Assembly (NCBI GenBank): GCA_905221605.1
Contig: CAJNDS010001013.1
Span: 498,001 to 562,000 of the forward strand
DNA length: 64,000 bases
Direction: 5' to 3'
Source of the DNA: Symbiodinium natans
Taxonomy: Eukaryota > Sar > Dinophyceae > Suessiales > Symbiodiniaceae
A model generated the notes under the pieces. It had not been told where the DNA came from and did not search any database. It was given only the letters and a program-made list of their open reading frames with translations. A program made the position numbers and the translations under genes. This document shows, one piece after another, positions 11,110-20,587 of the stretch (its first letter is position 1; each line of letters begins with the position of its first letter).

Positions 11110-12362
11110 CTTAGAATGTTCCCGGCCTTCAGACTCGCTGGCAAAGCCTTGCCATTCACGGCACTGGACCTTGCAATATTGGTTTAGGGTTTAGGGTTTA
11201 GGGTTTGGGGTTCAGGGTTTAGGGTTGGTGCCAACTCTCCTCGGTCGCCATCTGACTCAAGCAGGCGAGTGGGGTGGGGTTTAGGGTTTGTGGTGAGTGC
11301 GAATACTGTAGGGTTCCTTACAGAAACCTTACCAATCTTGTTGAGACCACTTTTGGGGATGCTAGTCATGAAATGCCTCGAAGCTTCGGAACACTTGGGG
11401 GGGGGGGGGGGGCTGCAATCACAGTGCAGGAACATCGGTTTTTGGTTGAAGCAGCCCGTGCTACTGTGGTATCCCAAGCAACCTAGGATTCCCAAGGGCT
11501 CCTTCCCAAACAAAGGGAAGAAAAGGCTTGCAATTCTGGGGTTTGGGGCTTAGTGAATAGGTTGTTTAGTAACCTAGGATTAAGAAGGGTGCCCTCATTT
11601 GCCTAAAGGGGTTTATAAGGGAACCTAAACACCCCCAAAAAGGGAACAAGAGTGCTACTGGGCATCCTAGGTTTAGGGTTTGGGGTTTAGGGTATAGGGT
11701 TTAGGGTTTGGGGTTTGGGGTTTAGGGTTTAGGGTTTCAGGTTTAGGGCTTAGCCAGGCCCCGGGCATGTGAGCAGAGATGGCAGTTGAGCCTGCATCAC
11801 CCGCGTGGAGCAACTCAACCCGCAAGAGCTCCGAAGAGTTTAGGCTTTAGGGTTTAGGGTTTAGGGCTTTAGGGTTTAGGGTTTAGGGTTTAGGGTTGCT
11901 TTTATGGCTTTTATCAAGGAAGTCATACTCGTATTCCATGAACAGAAATCCCCTAAAGCCTTAACCCTAAACTCTAAACCCTAAACCCTGGCTGATTACA
12001 AGAAGGAAACATCTAAAAGCTTCTTGGATTCTTACGTTCCACCTTTGAACCCCAAACCATAAACCCGACCCCCAAGCCTTCAACCCTGAACCCTAAACCC
12101 TAAACCCATAAGCACCAAACCCCCCGAGCAAAAGTAAGCAGCGAGGCAAGGCATCGACGAAAGATGTAGGCGTCTTGCTTCGACATCCCGCTGTTTCACT
12201 CTCGAAGCTTGGCCAAAGTTTAGGTTTAGGGTCTAGGGTTTAGGGCTTAGGATTTAGGGTTCAGGGCTTTAAGCAGAATAAGAAATAAGTGTCGGGCAAA
12301 CAGACGCTTTTGCAGTACCTCAACGCCAGTGGGTTGCAGCTGAGGCTCAAAATCCAACACAA
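11110..12362 (-). CDS. Exon-like islands, unknown
   Basis: Islands with AG/GT-type ends: 12319-12362 (VLDFEPQLQPTGVE, donor GAG|GTACTG), 12121-12190 (RDVEARRLHLSSMPCLAAYF), 11755-11828 (LLRVELLHAGDAGSTAISAH, probable GC donor), 11333-11383 (SRHFMTSIPKSGLNKI, donor ATTG|GTAAGG) and 11110-11169 (VQCREWQGFASESEGREHSK, donor AAG|GTGATG). The first two join in phase; the rest allow alternative frames. No family recognised. Confidence 0.35.
11560..11670. repeat. Palindromic element family C
   Basis: TTTAGTAACCTAGGATTAAG ... TGCTACTGGGCATCCTAG, then directly GTTTAGGG. Confidence 0.8.
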
Positions 12363-12645
12363 CTCAGTGGGCATACGGCATTAGGGTATTAGGATGGGTT
12401 TACGCCATTGAGGTATAAGAGTATTAGGGTATGAGGGTTTAGGTTTGGCAGTTCTATCGAAAAAACTTTTGGGTGCCCCAAGAACAAGACTGCGCATTAA
12501 ATCTAAACCCGAAACGTGTGACCCCCGAGATGTTGGGGCCCTGAGTTAGAATAACCCTTCGCGCAACATGGGTGGGCTGCTCCTGAAGTGGATCCCCCTT
12601 ATCGGTACCTTGACACGAGGACGGCAAAGCCAAGAAAGGAAGCTC

Positions 12646-12824
12646 TACTTGGAGCTTCATGGAACTATGCTCGTAAACCTGGTAGCCCAGTAGCCATAGG
12701 GTACCCGATGGTTGCTTTACAAGGGAACATTCAACCAAGACATGGTACAAAGGGTACCACTGGGCCACCAAGTAACCCCATCTAGGGCACCTACAACCCT
12801 CTAGCCAGCCCATGAACCTCCAAG
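12646..12824. repeat. Family B element with a nested family C-like element
   Basis: Outer arms TACTTGGAGCTTCATGG (12646) and CCATGAACCTCCAAG (12810-12824). Inside, 12680-12772 forms a second palindrome, GGTAGCCCAGTAGCCATAGG ... GGTACCACTGGGCCACC. Confidence 0.7.
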
Positions 12825-13228
12825 GAAACTCGAACGCAAAGCGGCCCTGCTTGAGAAGAACCCCACCTTCGGGTCCCGAACGCAGGTGGGGTTGAGGGTT
12901 TAGGGTTTGGGGTAGTATGTGTGGTGAACCATATACTTATACAGGGACTGGCTAGGTTGGGAAGTTTGTGGGCTTAGGGAGGGCCAAAACTCCATTCACA
13001 AACAGCTCGGTCGACGCCTGTGTGTCAACACCTTGGCAGATGACTAGGAATAAAGAGGGGTTCAAAAGGGCTGATGCGGGAAGCTAAACCCTGCAAAAGG
13101 GAATAAGGGACGATACTCTGGGCCCTTTACGAATCAATGATGGAGCTGCGGAAGTTCGCAAGGCAAAAAATGTGAGGCATGTCGAATCGCGGCTAGTCAC
13201 GTCCCTTCATATGGCTACATGGCAAGGA

Positions 13229-13640
13229 CAGGCCACATGGAGTTCTTATATTTTGTCACATTTTATATGGCTTAATTTATAGTTTTCATATTTGGTCTAG
13301 AGATTTATTAAGAGAATTCACCAAATATATGAAGTCTTATTAATCATAGGTTTTCTTCTTTTTGGGGGTTTTCTTGTTTCTGAAGCTCGATTATTTGTAT
13401 CCTTCTTTTGGACATCTTTTCATTCATTATCTTGTCCAACTTTAGGGATGTGGCCTGGAGAAGCTTTCTATCTTCCAGATCCTTGTGAATTAACTTTTGC
13501 TAATACACTTCTTTTATCTAATGCTGCTATATCTTTAGGAAATGCTTTCATTTATAAATTTCATCACAATATATCATTTTCTTCACTTTGTGGTCATTCT
13601 GTTTATCTTCTCTTTATATAAGTTTGCAGGTCAAAGAATT
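13229..13640 (+). pseudogene. cox3: Mitochondrial cox3 fragment inserted in nuclear DNA (NUMT)
   Basis: AT-rich block encoding cytochrome c oxidase subunit III, the membrane subunit of respiratory complex IV. First frame (about 13245-13340): CHILYGLIYSFHIWSRDLLR then EFTKYMK. After a one-base shift near 13349 it continues LIIGFLLFGGFLVSEARLFV ... FFWTSFHSLSCPTLGMWPGE, PDPCELTFANTLLLSNAAIS and SLGNAFIYKF, then diverges and meets TAA at 13619. WSRD.LRE and the FFW..FHSL segment are cox3 hallmarks. The N-terminal third is absent and the frame is broken by an apparent single-base loss, so it is not functional here. Base composition and codon use are unlike the surrounding GC-richer DNA. Dinoflagellate mitochondria carry cox3 in fragments, so the copy could derive from such a fragment. 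Confidence 0.85.
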
Positions 13641-13756
13641 TCGTATTCTCGCATATTCAATTAATGATTCACATGGTAAGGAGTCCGCTTCTTGTACCCG
13701 TGGACCTGCAGGTCCAGGAAGTCCTAGGGAACAAGGACTCATAGACTGAAGGGCCA

Positions 13757-13867
13757 GGGTTTAGGGTTTAGGGTTTAGGGTTTAGGGTTTAGGGTTTAGG
13801 GTTTAGGGTTTAGGGTTTAGGGTTTAGGGTTTAGGGTTTAGGGTTTAGGGTTTAGGGTTTAGGGTTT
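13757..13867 (+). repeat. (TTTAGGG)n array
   Basis: About 15 perfect units, 115 bp to the right of the cox3 insert. Confidence 0.9.
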
Positions 13868-14269
13868 GGGGCTTCGAAGCCCACGTGCCCTTAACAAAGG
13901 GGAATGCAGTAAGGGGCTTACCATGGGCAGTTCCTAAGTCGTGGCCCTCTGTACCCTAAACCCTAAACCCTAAACCCTAAACCCTAAACCCTAAACCCTA
14001 AACCGGTTCCTGCCTCGTATCTAAGGTGCCCAACAAAGGGACCGTGACTAGGAGAACTGCCTTGGTGAATCAGGGCTTTCGCAAGCTTCATAGGGGGCTT
14101 TATAGGTGGCTTGAAAGGGGTTTTAGGCATTTCGGGATTTAGGGGTAAGGGCTGGGGGGAGTTAGGCTTTCAGGGGGTTTAGGGCTTAGGGAGCTCACTG
14201 AGGCCACGGCTGGAAAACTGAAGATGAAAAATCGGGCCACCAGCAATGTGTGTACCCCGTGTTGGCTAC

Positions 14270-17200
14270 CTGCTTTGCTTGTGAGCAGCCTCCTGGTATT
14301 GTCGACTGAGTAGCTGTGTTTTTTAAGGACTGCAGCTTGTCGCATACCAGGGCCATGAGCAGTGAGAACCCTCGAAAAACCCTAAACCATAAACCCTAAA
14401 CCCCAATCCTACACAGTTTCTTGCAGACATCTGGGCGTAGTCTGGGGTCGTTATACAGGCTCGTTTCCAGGGTCTGTGTCCAGTGTGTGTGGGCGTGTGC
14501 GGGATGCAGAGTCTGTTTCCAGCGCTCTGAATTTTTGAGCCCCAGACAGGGAATGGTCAGTTCGGCCGCTCAGACCGAAACGGAAACCCTCCACGACTGC
14601 CTCTGCCAAGAGCCTCCGTTCTTCTAGGAGAATGCTGCAACAGTTCTAAGAGCTTATTCTGTCTGCTAGCATGACGCGTAGCAGGACTCTTCCCAAAACA
14701 ATACCCTAAACCCTAAACCAAAAACTTCTCAGAACTACGGGGGCTTGATCGAGCCTGTGGCAGTAAGAGGCCCTGTGATTTCTTGTTAGAGCGTGTTCCT
14801 TCTAGCCTCGGGTAACAAAAACTGTGGGTACTAGCTGTATCTATACACACACACATATATATATATATATAGGTGAGATATAGATATAGATCTAGATATA
14901 GATCTAGATATAGACATAGATGTAGATATAGATATAGATACAGGTATAGGCATAGGTAAATATGTATAAACCTATGTATACATATTATACATATGCAGGT
15001 GTTGGGGGAAAGATTCGAAACAAAAAACAACGTTTGAACGCTAAGCCAATTCAACAGCAACATCCGGTCTACTTGCTCCTCGGCCCCCACAAAAAAAGAG
15101 AGAGGCCCCGGTCGAGGTTCTCAAGTAACTGGGTAGTCGTTCAGGGTTCGGGGTTGAGGGTTAGGGTTGGGATGTTCCCCCTTAGACTCACAGTCCTTAG
15201 TAGGGATTCTAGTACCCCCTCTTATGCTCCCTACTAAGGACTGTTAGTATAAGGGGGAACATCCCAAGCAATTTAGGGTTGAGAAGGAAACCCGGCCCGA
15301 TAAACCAGCCGAGCGTTCTAGTGGACATTCCAGTTCACGGTTTGTTAGGTCATTATGCCTTTCAAGCATCCCAAGGCAATATTTGCAACCAGGGCTCTAT
15401 AACTCTGAAGGAAATATGGGGCACTAGCATTTTGTATTCGATCACCATGCAATACGAGAGATTGAAGTGGCATCCGGATTTGAGGCTTTTTGGGTCAGAA
15501 TTACACCTGAACCAACCTCCTACTACCCACACAACCCGCCTAAGCCTTGACGCACCCATGCCGAGAAGCTACCCACTGATAACCCCAAAGCCTAAACCCT
15601 AAACCCTTAGGGTTTAGGGTTTAGGGTTTAGGGTGAGGGAACCTGCAAATCCCAAAACGGCAAAGCATTGCAAAAAAGGGTACCGCTGGGCTACCAAGGG
15701 AGCTTGGACTTCGAAATCCCCGCAGTTTAGGGCTTATGGGGCTTTCCCTACTTGGCGGGTCATGGTATTCATTGACCAATTATATAACTGTACTGTCTAC
15801 TGTACTTATAACCATAGCGGGGCACTTGAGGGGCTTATAAGTGGGTTCTCAGTACAGTTGTAGTTGGGGTAAGTACCATGAACCTCCAAGTACTAGCCCC
15901 TTCTATACAATCCCCCCCCCCCCTCTTAAATATCCTTCGGCAGGCTTAATTATCCCCAAATGGCCTTCACTATAGGGGGAACCTACGGGGGGTAGTACAG
16001 AAGGGGTGATAGGTTACGCCCATGAGGGCTGAGGGTTTCGGGGCGGCTTTCCAGTGCTGGGTTTTTTTTGCGACTGTGCCATTTCGGATCCGGCACTTTC
16101 AGGACCTGGAGGAAACACCAGACCCAGCAGGAACCTAGGCATGAGAAGGGTGCCCTTTTTGGGTTGAGGGCTGATAAAAGGAACCTAAACCCTACAAAAG
16201 GGGAGTAAGGGCCACCCCTGCATCCTAGAACACTTCACAGAGGCGACCAGCTTTGCAAAACCCTAAGCCCTAAGCCCTGAGCCCTGAGCCCTAAGCGCTA
16301 AGCGCTAAGCCCTAAGCCCCTAAGCCCAAAGCCCGAAGCCCTAATCAGGTGCAAAACCTTTAAAGCCTTGAATCCAGAAGAGCCCAAAAAACCTCAATTA
16401 AGGAATACGCCTTACACGATAGAGGGATCTTTAGTATGATTTAAGGTCTATTCCTGAATTAAGGGGTATTGGGCTCTTTGGGAACCCTAGTAGACCTTAA
16501 GCCTTAAGCCCTAAACCCCGAGTCTTGGCACGAAGCGAAGCCTAATCCTCAAGACCCAACCCTAAACCCTAAACCCAAAACCCTACACCCTAAACCCTAA
16601 TCCCTAAACACTAAACCCTAAACCCTAAACCCTAAACCATCCCTGTCCTGACGTTGCACACGCAGCACCTTTGGTGCGCGGGCGCACGGTCACACTAAGG
16701 GGTATAAGGAGGGACCCCTAGAAGGAGCCCTTAATCTTATTCCCTATGAAAAACCTATCTATATAAATATAAATAAATAAATATAAATATATTTATATAC
16801 ATATAGATATATTTATATATATATATATATGTATATACCTTACATAGCCCCTATATATCTAAGTAGCCCCCTGAAGAACCCCTAAGGTCCCTTAAAAAGG
16901 TCCCTCCTTTAGTCCCTTGATACAGCCGTCAGCTGCCCTAAAGCAAGCGGTTCCACCGCCGCGGTGTGCTGCCCGTGTTGGGCAAGGCGAACAAGATTCA
17001 GGGGGGCTTTGCTCTTCCTAAACCCAAAACCCTAAAGCCTAAATCCTAAACCCTAAACCCTTATTTTACCCTAAACCCTAAATCCTAAACCCTAAACCCT
17101 AAGGCCCTGAACCCGACAGACCTGCGTTAATTTAAGGTACCATCTGTAAGAAAAGATCCTGCAACCAAAAGGACCCTCAAAAGGGGCTTGTGTTTTGAGA

Positions 17201-18870
17201 GAGAGACCCAGAGAGCCCAATATCCTTGGAGGAATAGACCTTAAATCATACTAAAGATCCCTATATGATTTAAAGCATACTCCTTGGTTCCGGGGAAGTT
17301 TGGGCTCGTGGGAGAGAGAGAGCCCTAAACCCTAAACCCTAAACCCCAAACCCTAAACCCTAAACCCTAAACCCTAAACCCTAAACCCTAAACCCTAAAC
17401 TCTAAACCCTAAACCCTAAACCCTAAACCCTGAACCCTGAACCCGAGCCCTTTCAGAACAAACCCCCCCCAAGTGCGAAGGCTGCGGTGGCTCCAAACAT
17501 GGGCGCGGGCGTGCTGCTGTGCCCTGCGGTTTAGGGTTTAGGGTTTAGGGTTTAGGGTTTAGGGTTTAGGGATTTAAGCTGCTTCGCATCCTACTTGGAG
17601 ATTCTTGAGTAGCTTCTAGTAGGCTTGTGAGTATGGTAGCTAAACTAAAAATCCTATTTTGGGTACTTCGAACCCTACCTACATCTACCCACGAACCTCC
17701 AAGCAAGGTAGTAGGGTTGACGAAGCTGACGCTTGAGAATTGCAGCTTCCGGGTTCCACGAATCTGCCGCAGTTCCTGAGTTTAGAGTTCAGTGTTTAAA
17801 CCACGGTTTAGGGTTTAGGGTTGGAAAAGCAGCGCGCCCCAGGCCACCGCAAGCTGTCAGGCGCTGTATAACCCACGGAGCCAAATACCCCCTCGCATTG
17901 CGAATAAGGGTAGTTGATCATACCCTAAACCCTAGACCCTAAACCCTCACACCTGTTCCCAAAATACTTCGCTTAGCCCATAGAACCCCATAATTTTGCA
18001 CGAGGGTCCTTGAGATCACCCCTAGGGTTTAAGGTTTAGGGTTCAGGGACCCTAAACCCTAAACCCTAAACCCCAAACTCTAAACCCTTAGGGCTGAGGG
18101 TTCGCTTTTTGAAGGCATTGGGCTCTCTTGGTCGCCTACTCTGACAATATTCTGCGTCTCAGTGGGCGAGTTACCCACCGAGCGAGGTGCTCTCTCAACA
18201 CCATGCGCCATACGCAAGACCAGCGGCTACATTGATTCGGGTTTAGGGTTTAGGGTTTAGGGTTTAGGGTTTAGGGTTTAGGGTTTAGGGTTTAGGGTTT
18301 AGGGTTTAGGGTTTAGGGTTTAGGGTTTAGGGTTTAAGGGTTTAGGGTTTAGGGTTTAGGGTTTAGGGTTTAGGGTTTAGGGTTTAGGGTTTAGGGTTTA
18401 GGGTTTAGGGTGTAGGGTTGAGGGTTTAGGGTTTAAGGTCTTACATACCATTACATACCAACACATACTGGCATACACACAGACAGACAGACAAGACTTC
18501 CCATGGCGACATATCATTGACTCCCTTATAAAAAACAGTCCTTCTTAGGTATTAAAACAGGGGCTACTATAATGCCCAATAAAGACTGTTACTATACTCC
18601 CCTTAGAACCTTAATAAAAAACAACATGTTTAATATCCTCTTGGGTTTTACATAAACAAAACTAAACAAACAATTCCCAAGGGGGATATAGGTTAGTATA
18701 AAGGGGGAACATCCCAATCATGCTCTCTGACCCTAAACCCTAAACCCTAAACCCTAAAACCATGCTCTCTGCAGAGTGTGGGCTCAAGTTGGCCGTTGCC
18801 TGACGCATGGCTCTCAGATCCCCGAGCAGCACGCTCCTCAGGTTTTTGCGAGCACATTGGCACCTTCAAC
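14270..18870 (-). CDS. Gene H: exon cluster, product unknown
   Basis: Exon-like islands: 18761-18870 (peptide RKNLRSVLLGDLRAMRQATA), 18179-18226 (PLVLRMAHGVERAPRS), 17464-17523 (TPAPMFGATAAFALG), 16957-17013 (SKAPLNLVRLAQHGQHTAA), 16638-16694 (CDRAPAHQRCCVCNVRTGM), 16018-16105 (VLKVPDPKWHSRKNPALESR), 15446-15522 (CNSDPKSLKSGCHFNLSYCM), 15040-15078 (EQVDRMLLLNWLS), 14719-14754 (ARSSPRSSEKFL), 14413-14568 and 14270-14370 (FSLLMALVCDKLQSLKNTAT). From 16957 to 14719 the phases agree. The last two are separated by only about 42 nt made of degenerate TTTAGGG units (14371-14412). The 14413-14568 island is open in more than one frame, so its splicing is unresolved. It may be more than one gene. No known domain. 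Confidence 0.4.
15167..15268. repeat. Palindromic element family A
   Basis: Complete copy, ends TTGGGATGTTCCCCCTTAGA and TAAGGGGGAACATCCCAA. Confidence 0.85.
15756..15892. repeat. Palindromic element family B, left end lost
   Basis: Starts at TCATGGTATTCATTGACC and ends GTACCATGAACCTCCAAGTA. Confidence 0.75.
16121..16228. repeat. Palindromic element family C
   Basis: ACCCAGCAGGAACCTAGGCA ... GGGCCACCCCTGCATCCTAG; contains CCTAAACCCTAC in the centre. Confidence 0.75.
16377..16484. repeat. Palindromic element family E
   Basis: AGAGCCCAAAAAACCTCAAT ... TTAAGGGGTATTGGGCTCTT; stem motifs AAGGAATA.GCCTTA and TTAAGGT.TATTCCT. Confidence 0.8.
16714..16922. repeat. Element family G with expanded TA/AATA interior
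   Basis: GAGCCCTTAATCTTATTCCC, about 90 bp of ATAAATA/ATAT repeats, CTAAGTAGCCCCCTGAAGAA and GGTCCCTCCTTTAGTCCCTT. Confidence 0.6.
17206..17312. repeat. Palindromic element family E
   Basis: CAGAGAGCCCAATATCCTTG ... GAAGTTTGGGCTCGTGGG. Confidence 0.75.
17328..17440 (+). repeat. (CCCTAAA)n array
   Basis: About 16 units with single variants. Confidence 0.9.
17592..17703. repeat. Palindromic element subfamily B2
   Basis: Diverged arms TACTTGGAGATTCTTGAG and CCCACGAACCTCCAAGC. Confidence 0.7.
18239..18437 (+). repeat. (TTTAGGG)n array
   Basis: About 28 units with one TTTAAGGG variant; begins 13 bp from the exon at 18226. Confidence 0.9.
18522..18720. repeat. Palindromic element family A, interrupted
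   Basis: Left arm CAGTCCTTCTTAGGTATTAA; the terminal right arm (GGTTAGTATAAAGGGGGAAC then ATCCCAA) lies about 100 bp further on than usual, after an inserted A-rich segment. Confidence 0.6.
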
Positions 18871-19064
18871 CTGGTTTAGGGTTTAGGGTTTAGGGATTGG
18901 GGTTTGGGGTCTAGGGTCGAGGGTTTAGGGTTATCAGTACGATACTTGATACTAGTGCTAGCTAGTGCAACTGTTACTTCCCAAGCCGCATCTTGGTCAC
19001 ACTGAAGGGGAAAGAAACAAGTGCGGCTGCTCATTCCTTGCAAAGCCATGGTTTAAGGTTTGGG

Positions 19065-19142
19065 TTTAGGGTTTAGGGTTTAGGGTTTAGGGTTTAGGGT
19101 TTAGGGTTTAGGGTTTTAGGGTTTTAGGGTTTTAGGGTTTAA
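19065..19142 (+). repeat. (TTTAGGG)n array with octamer tail
   Basis: Seven TTTAGGG then three TTTTAGGG units. Confidence 0.85.
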
Positions 19143-19228
19143 AGGTCTAGGGTTCCAAAACTGCGGACCACTCACAATCTGTAATCCTCCCCATCGACTA
19201 CATGCCTGGGTCAGTCCGTTTCACTCCG

Positions 19229-20574
19229 CTAACTGCAAGCCCCGGGCACTGGTGAAGCTTTGGGTGAGATTTCCCGCAACGGGGCCCGATACTGCAGACA
19301 AGTATGGGCTTCGGTTAGGGTGCCCATGCCTTTCAAAGCTTGAACTGATCGTCTCTGGGGGGGTCCTTGCTGAAGAGTACTACGGATGTTGGGAGGATGT
19401 TTCAGGGCTACACTAAATCCCTGTTCCCCTAGGAAGAAAAAAGGATCCTTTTTGTTCAGTTCGATCCTCACTCGCCACATTTGCTGGAATACCGGCCTAT
19501 GTTTTGGTTCACTTTTTTTTTCTGGAGGACACCAAGAGAAAGACCGCCAAGGCTTGACACTTTTTGACTCCAACTGTTTGCTTCGCACATTCTACTTCCA
19601 AAGGCCTGGGAGCAAGCCGGCTATAGCTCAGTTGGTAGAGCATCTGATATAAGAAAGCCCTTAACCCAAAAAGTAAAAAGGATCCCTAACACTGATCTAG
19701 AAAACGCATGCCAATGAATTCTCCGGCTGGGGTTCAGGTTTCGGGTTGGACTTAAGGTATCGGGTTGAGCTGAAGGTCTCGGGTTTTGAGGTTTAGAGGT
19801 AAAGTTCAGGGTTAAGGGCTGTTCTGGACTCTTCTCTGAAAAGTCCCGAAAAAGGCTCCGATTTGTCGTGGGCAAAGGCTGGGGAATTAAGGTTTACAAG
19901 TTAAGGCTGTTATTGAGGATCTTGTAGCAGCAGAAGTCCCCAGAAGGCTCTGGGCTTAAGGCCCAGAACCCTTAACCCTAAGCATTCGCATGGGATTTAT
20001 TAACAGAGGTCGCCAGAAGTCTCCGCGGGCCCCCATGTAGCCCAAAAAGGGTTTAGGGTTTAGGGTTTTAGGGTTTAGGGTTTAGGGTTTAGGGTTTAGT
20101 TTAGCACCCCAACCCTAAACAAAAAAGGACTCGCCACCTTGGCAGCCCGGATGAGTCCCCGGCGTGTCCTCAAACTGCACGATCCTTGACAACGCTTGCC
20201 CCAAAGAACCTCAAAAACCCCTTAAGCAACAGGGTTAAGGGTTTAGACCATGTACCCCTCAATACAGGAATATAGCGGAACTCGTACTGAGGCTTCATAT
20301 GCAGCTTAAGGTCACATAGGGGCCTGAATAATTAGAATATTGATTTATTATTATCTTTTGGGGGGGGGGGGGGGAAGGTTATTATTATAGTCCATTTGTA
20401 AAGGGATCATAAAGAGTAATTACTCCGACCCCTATAGTATGTTCTTTTGATTACAGGGGTCGTGGGGCTCCTGGCAGGTGCTTTCGACAGAAAGTCGTAA
20501 TCAGCCCGTCTACTACCCTTATTCCGCAACAGCAAGGTCCTCAGAAAGAACCAGACTTCTTCAGAACCGGCCAT
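19229..20574 (-). CDS. Gene G: four-exon model with start and stop, unknown
   Basis: ATG at 20574 opens MAGSEEVWFFLRTLLLRNKG continuing SRRADYDFLSKAP, ending CCT|GTAATC at 20455. Then 20138-20194 (RCQGSCSLRTRRGLIRAAK, donor AAG|GTGGCG), 19533-19605 (AFGSRMCEANSWSQKVSSLG) and a terminal exon from 19407 (or 19420) to the TAG at 19229 (ALKHPPNIRSTLQQGPPQRR and onward). Phases fit with the 19407 start. The ATG lies 13 bp downstream of the P2 stop, which would be a very tight unidirectional gene pair; CCTAAG just before the ATG could serve as a trans-splice acceptor. A tRNA-like fragment sits in the intron at 19.62 kb. No family recognised. Confidence 0.4.
19616..19650 (+). tRNA. tRNA 5'-half or tRNA-derived SINE head
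   Basis: The string CTATAGCTCAGTTGGTAGAG preceded by GCCGG and followed by CATCTGAT is a tRNA 5' part: acceptor strand, D-arm with box A (TAGCTCAGTTGG), start of the anticodon stem. The anticodon loop, T-arm and 3' half are missing; no GGTTCGAATCC box B follows within 150 bases. It is therefore a truncated tRNA or the head of a tRNA-derived SINE, in an intron of gene G. Confidence 0.7.
20318..20434. repeat. Palindromic element family F
   Basis: TAGGGGCCTGAATAATTAGA ... AGTAATTACTCCGACCCCTA with a run of 15 G in the middle. The right end lies 20 bp from the donor of gene G exon 1. Confidence 0.8.
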
Positions 20575-20587
20575 ACAGGCTTAGGGT

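Noticed and set aside
17478-17540. Plus-strand KCEGCGGSKHGRGRAAVPCG, resembling a DnaJ zinc-finger CxxCxG motif
   Set aside because: Only one half-motif; the minus frame of the same island fits the AG/GT pattern and the neighbouring minus-strand exons better.
20138-20194. Third copy of the RRALEQVL exon (QALSRIVQFEDTPG against RALEQVLDTPG)
   Set aside because: Similarity rests on GACACGCC only; the in-phase reading of gene G uses another frame (RCQGSCSLRTRRGLIRAAK).
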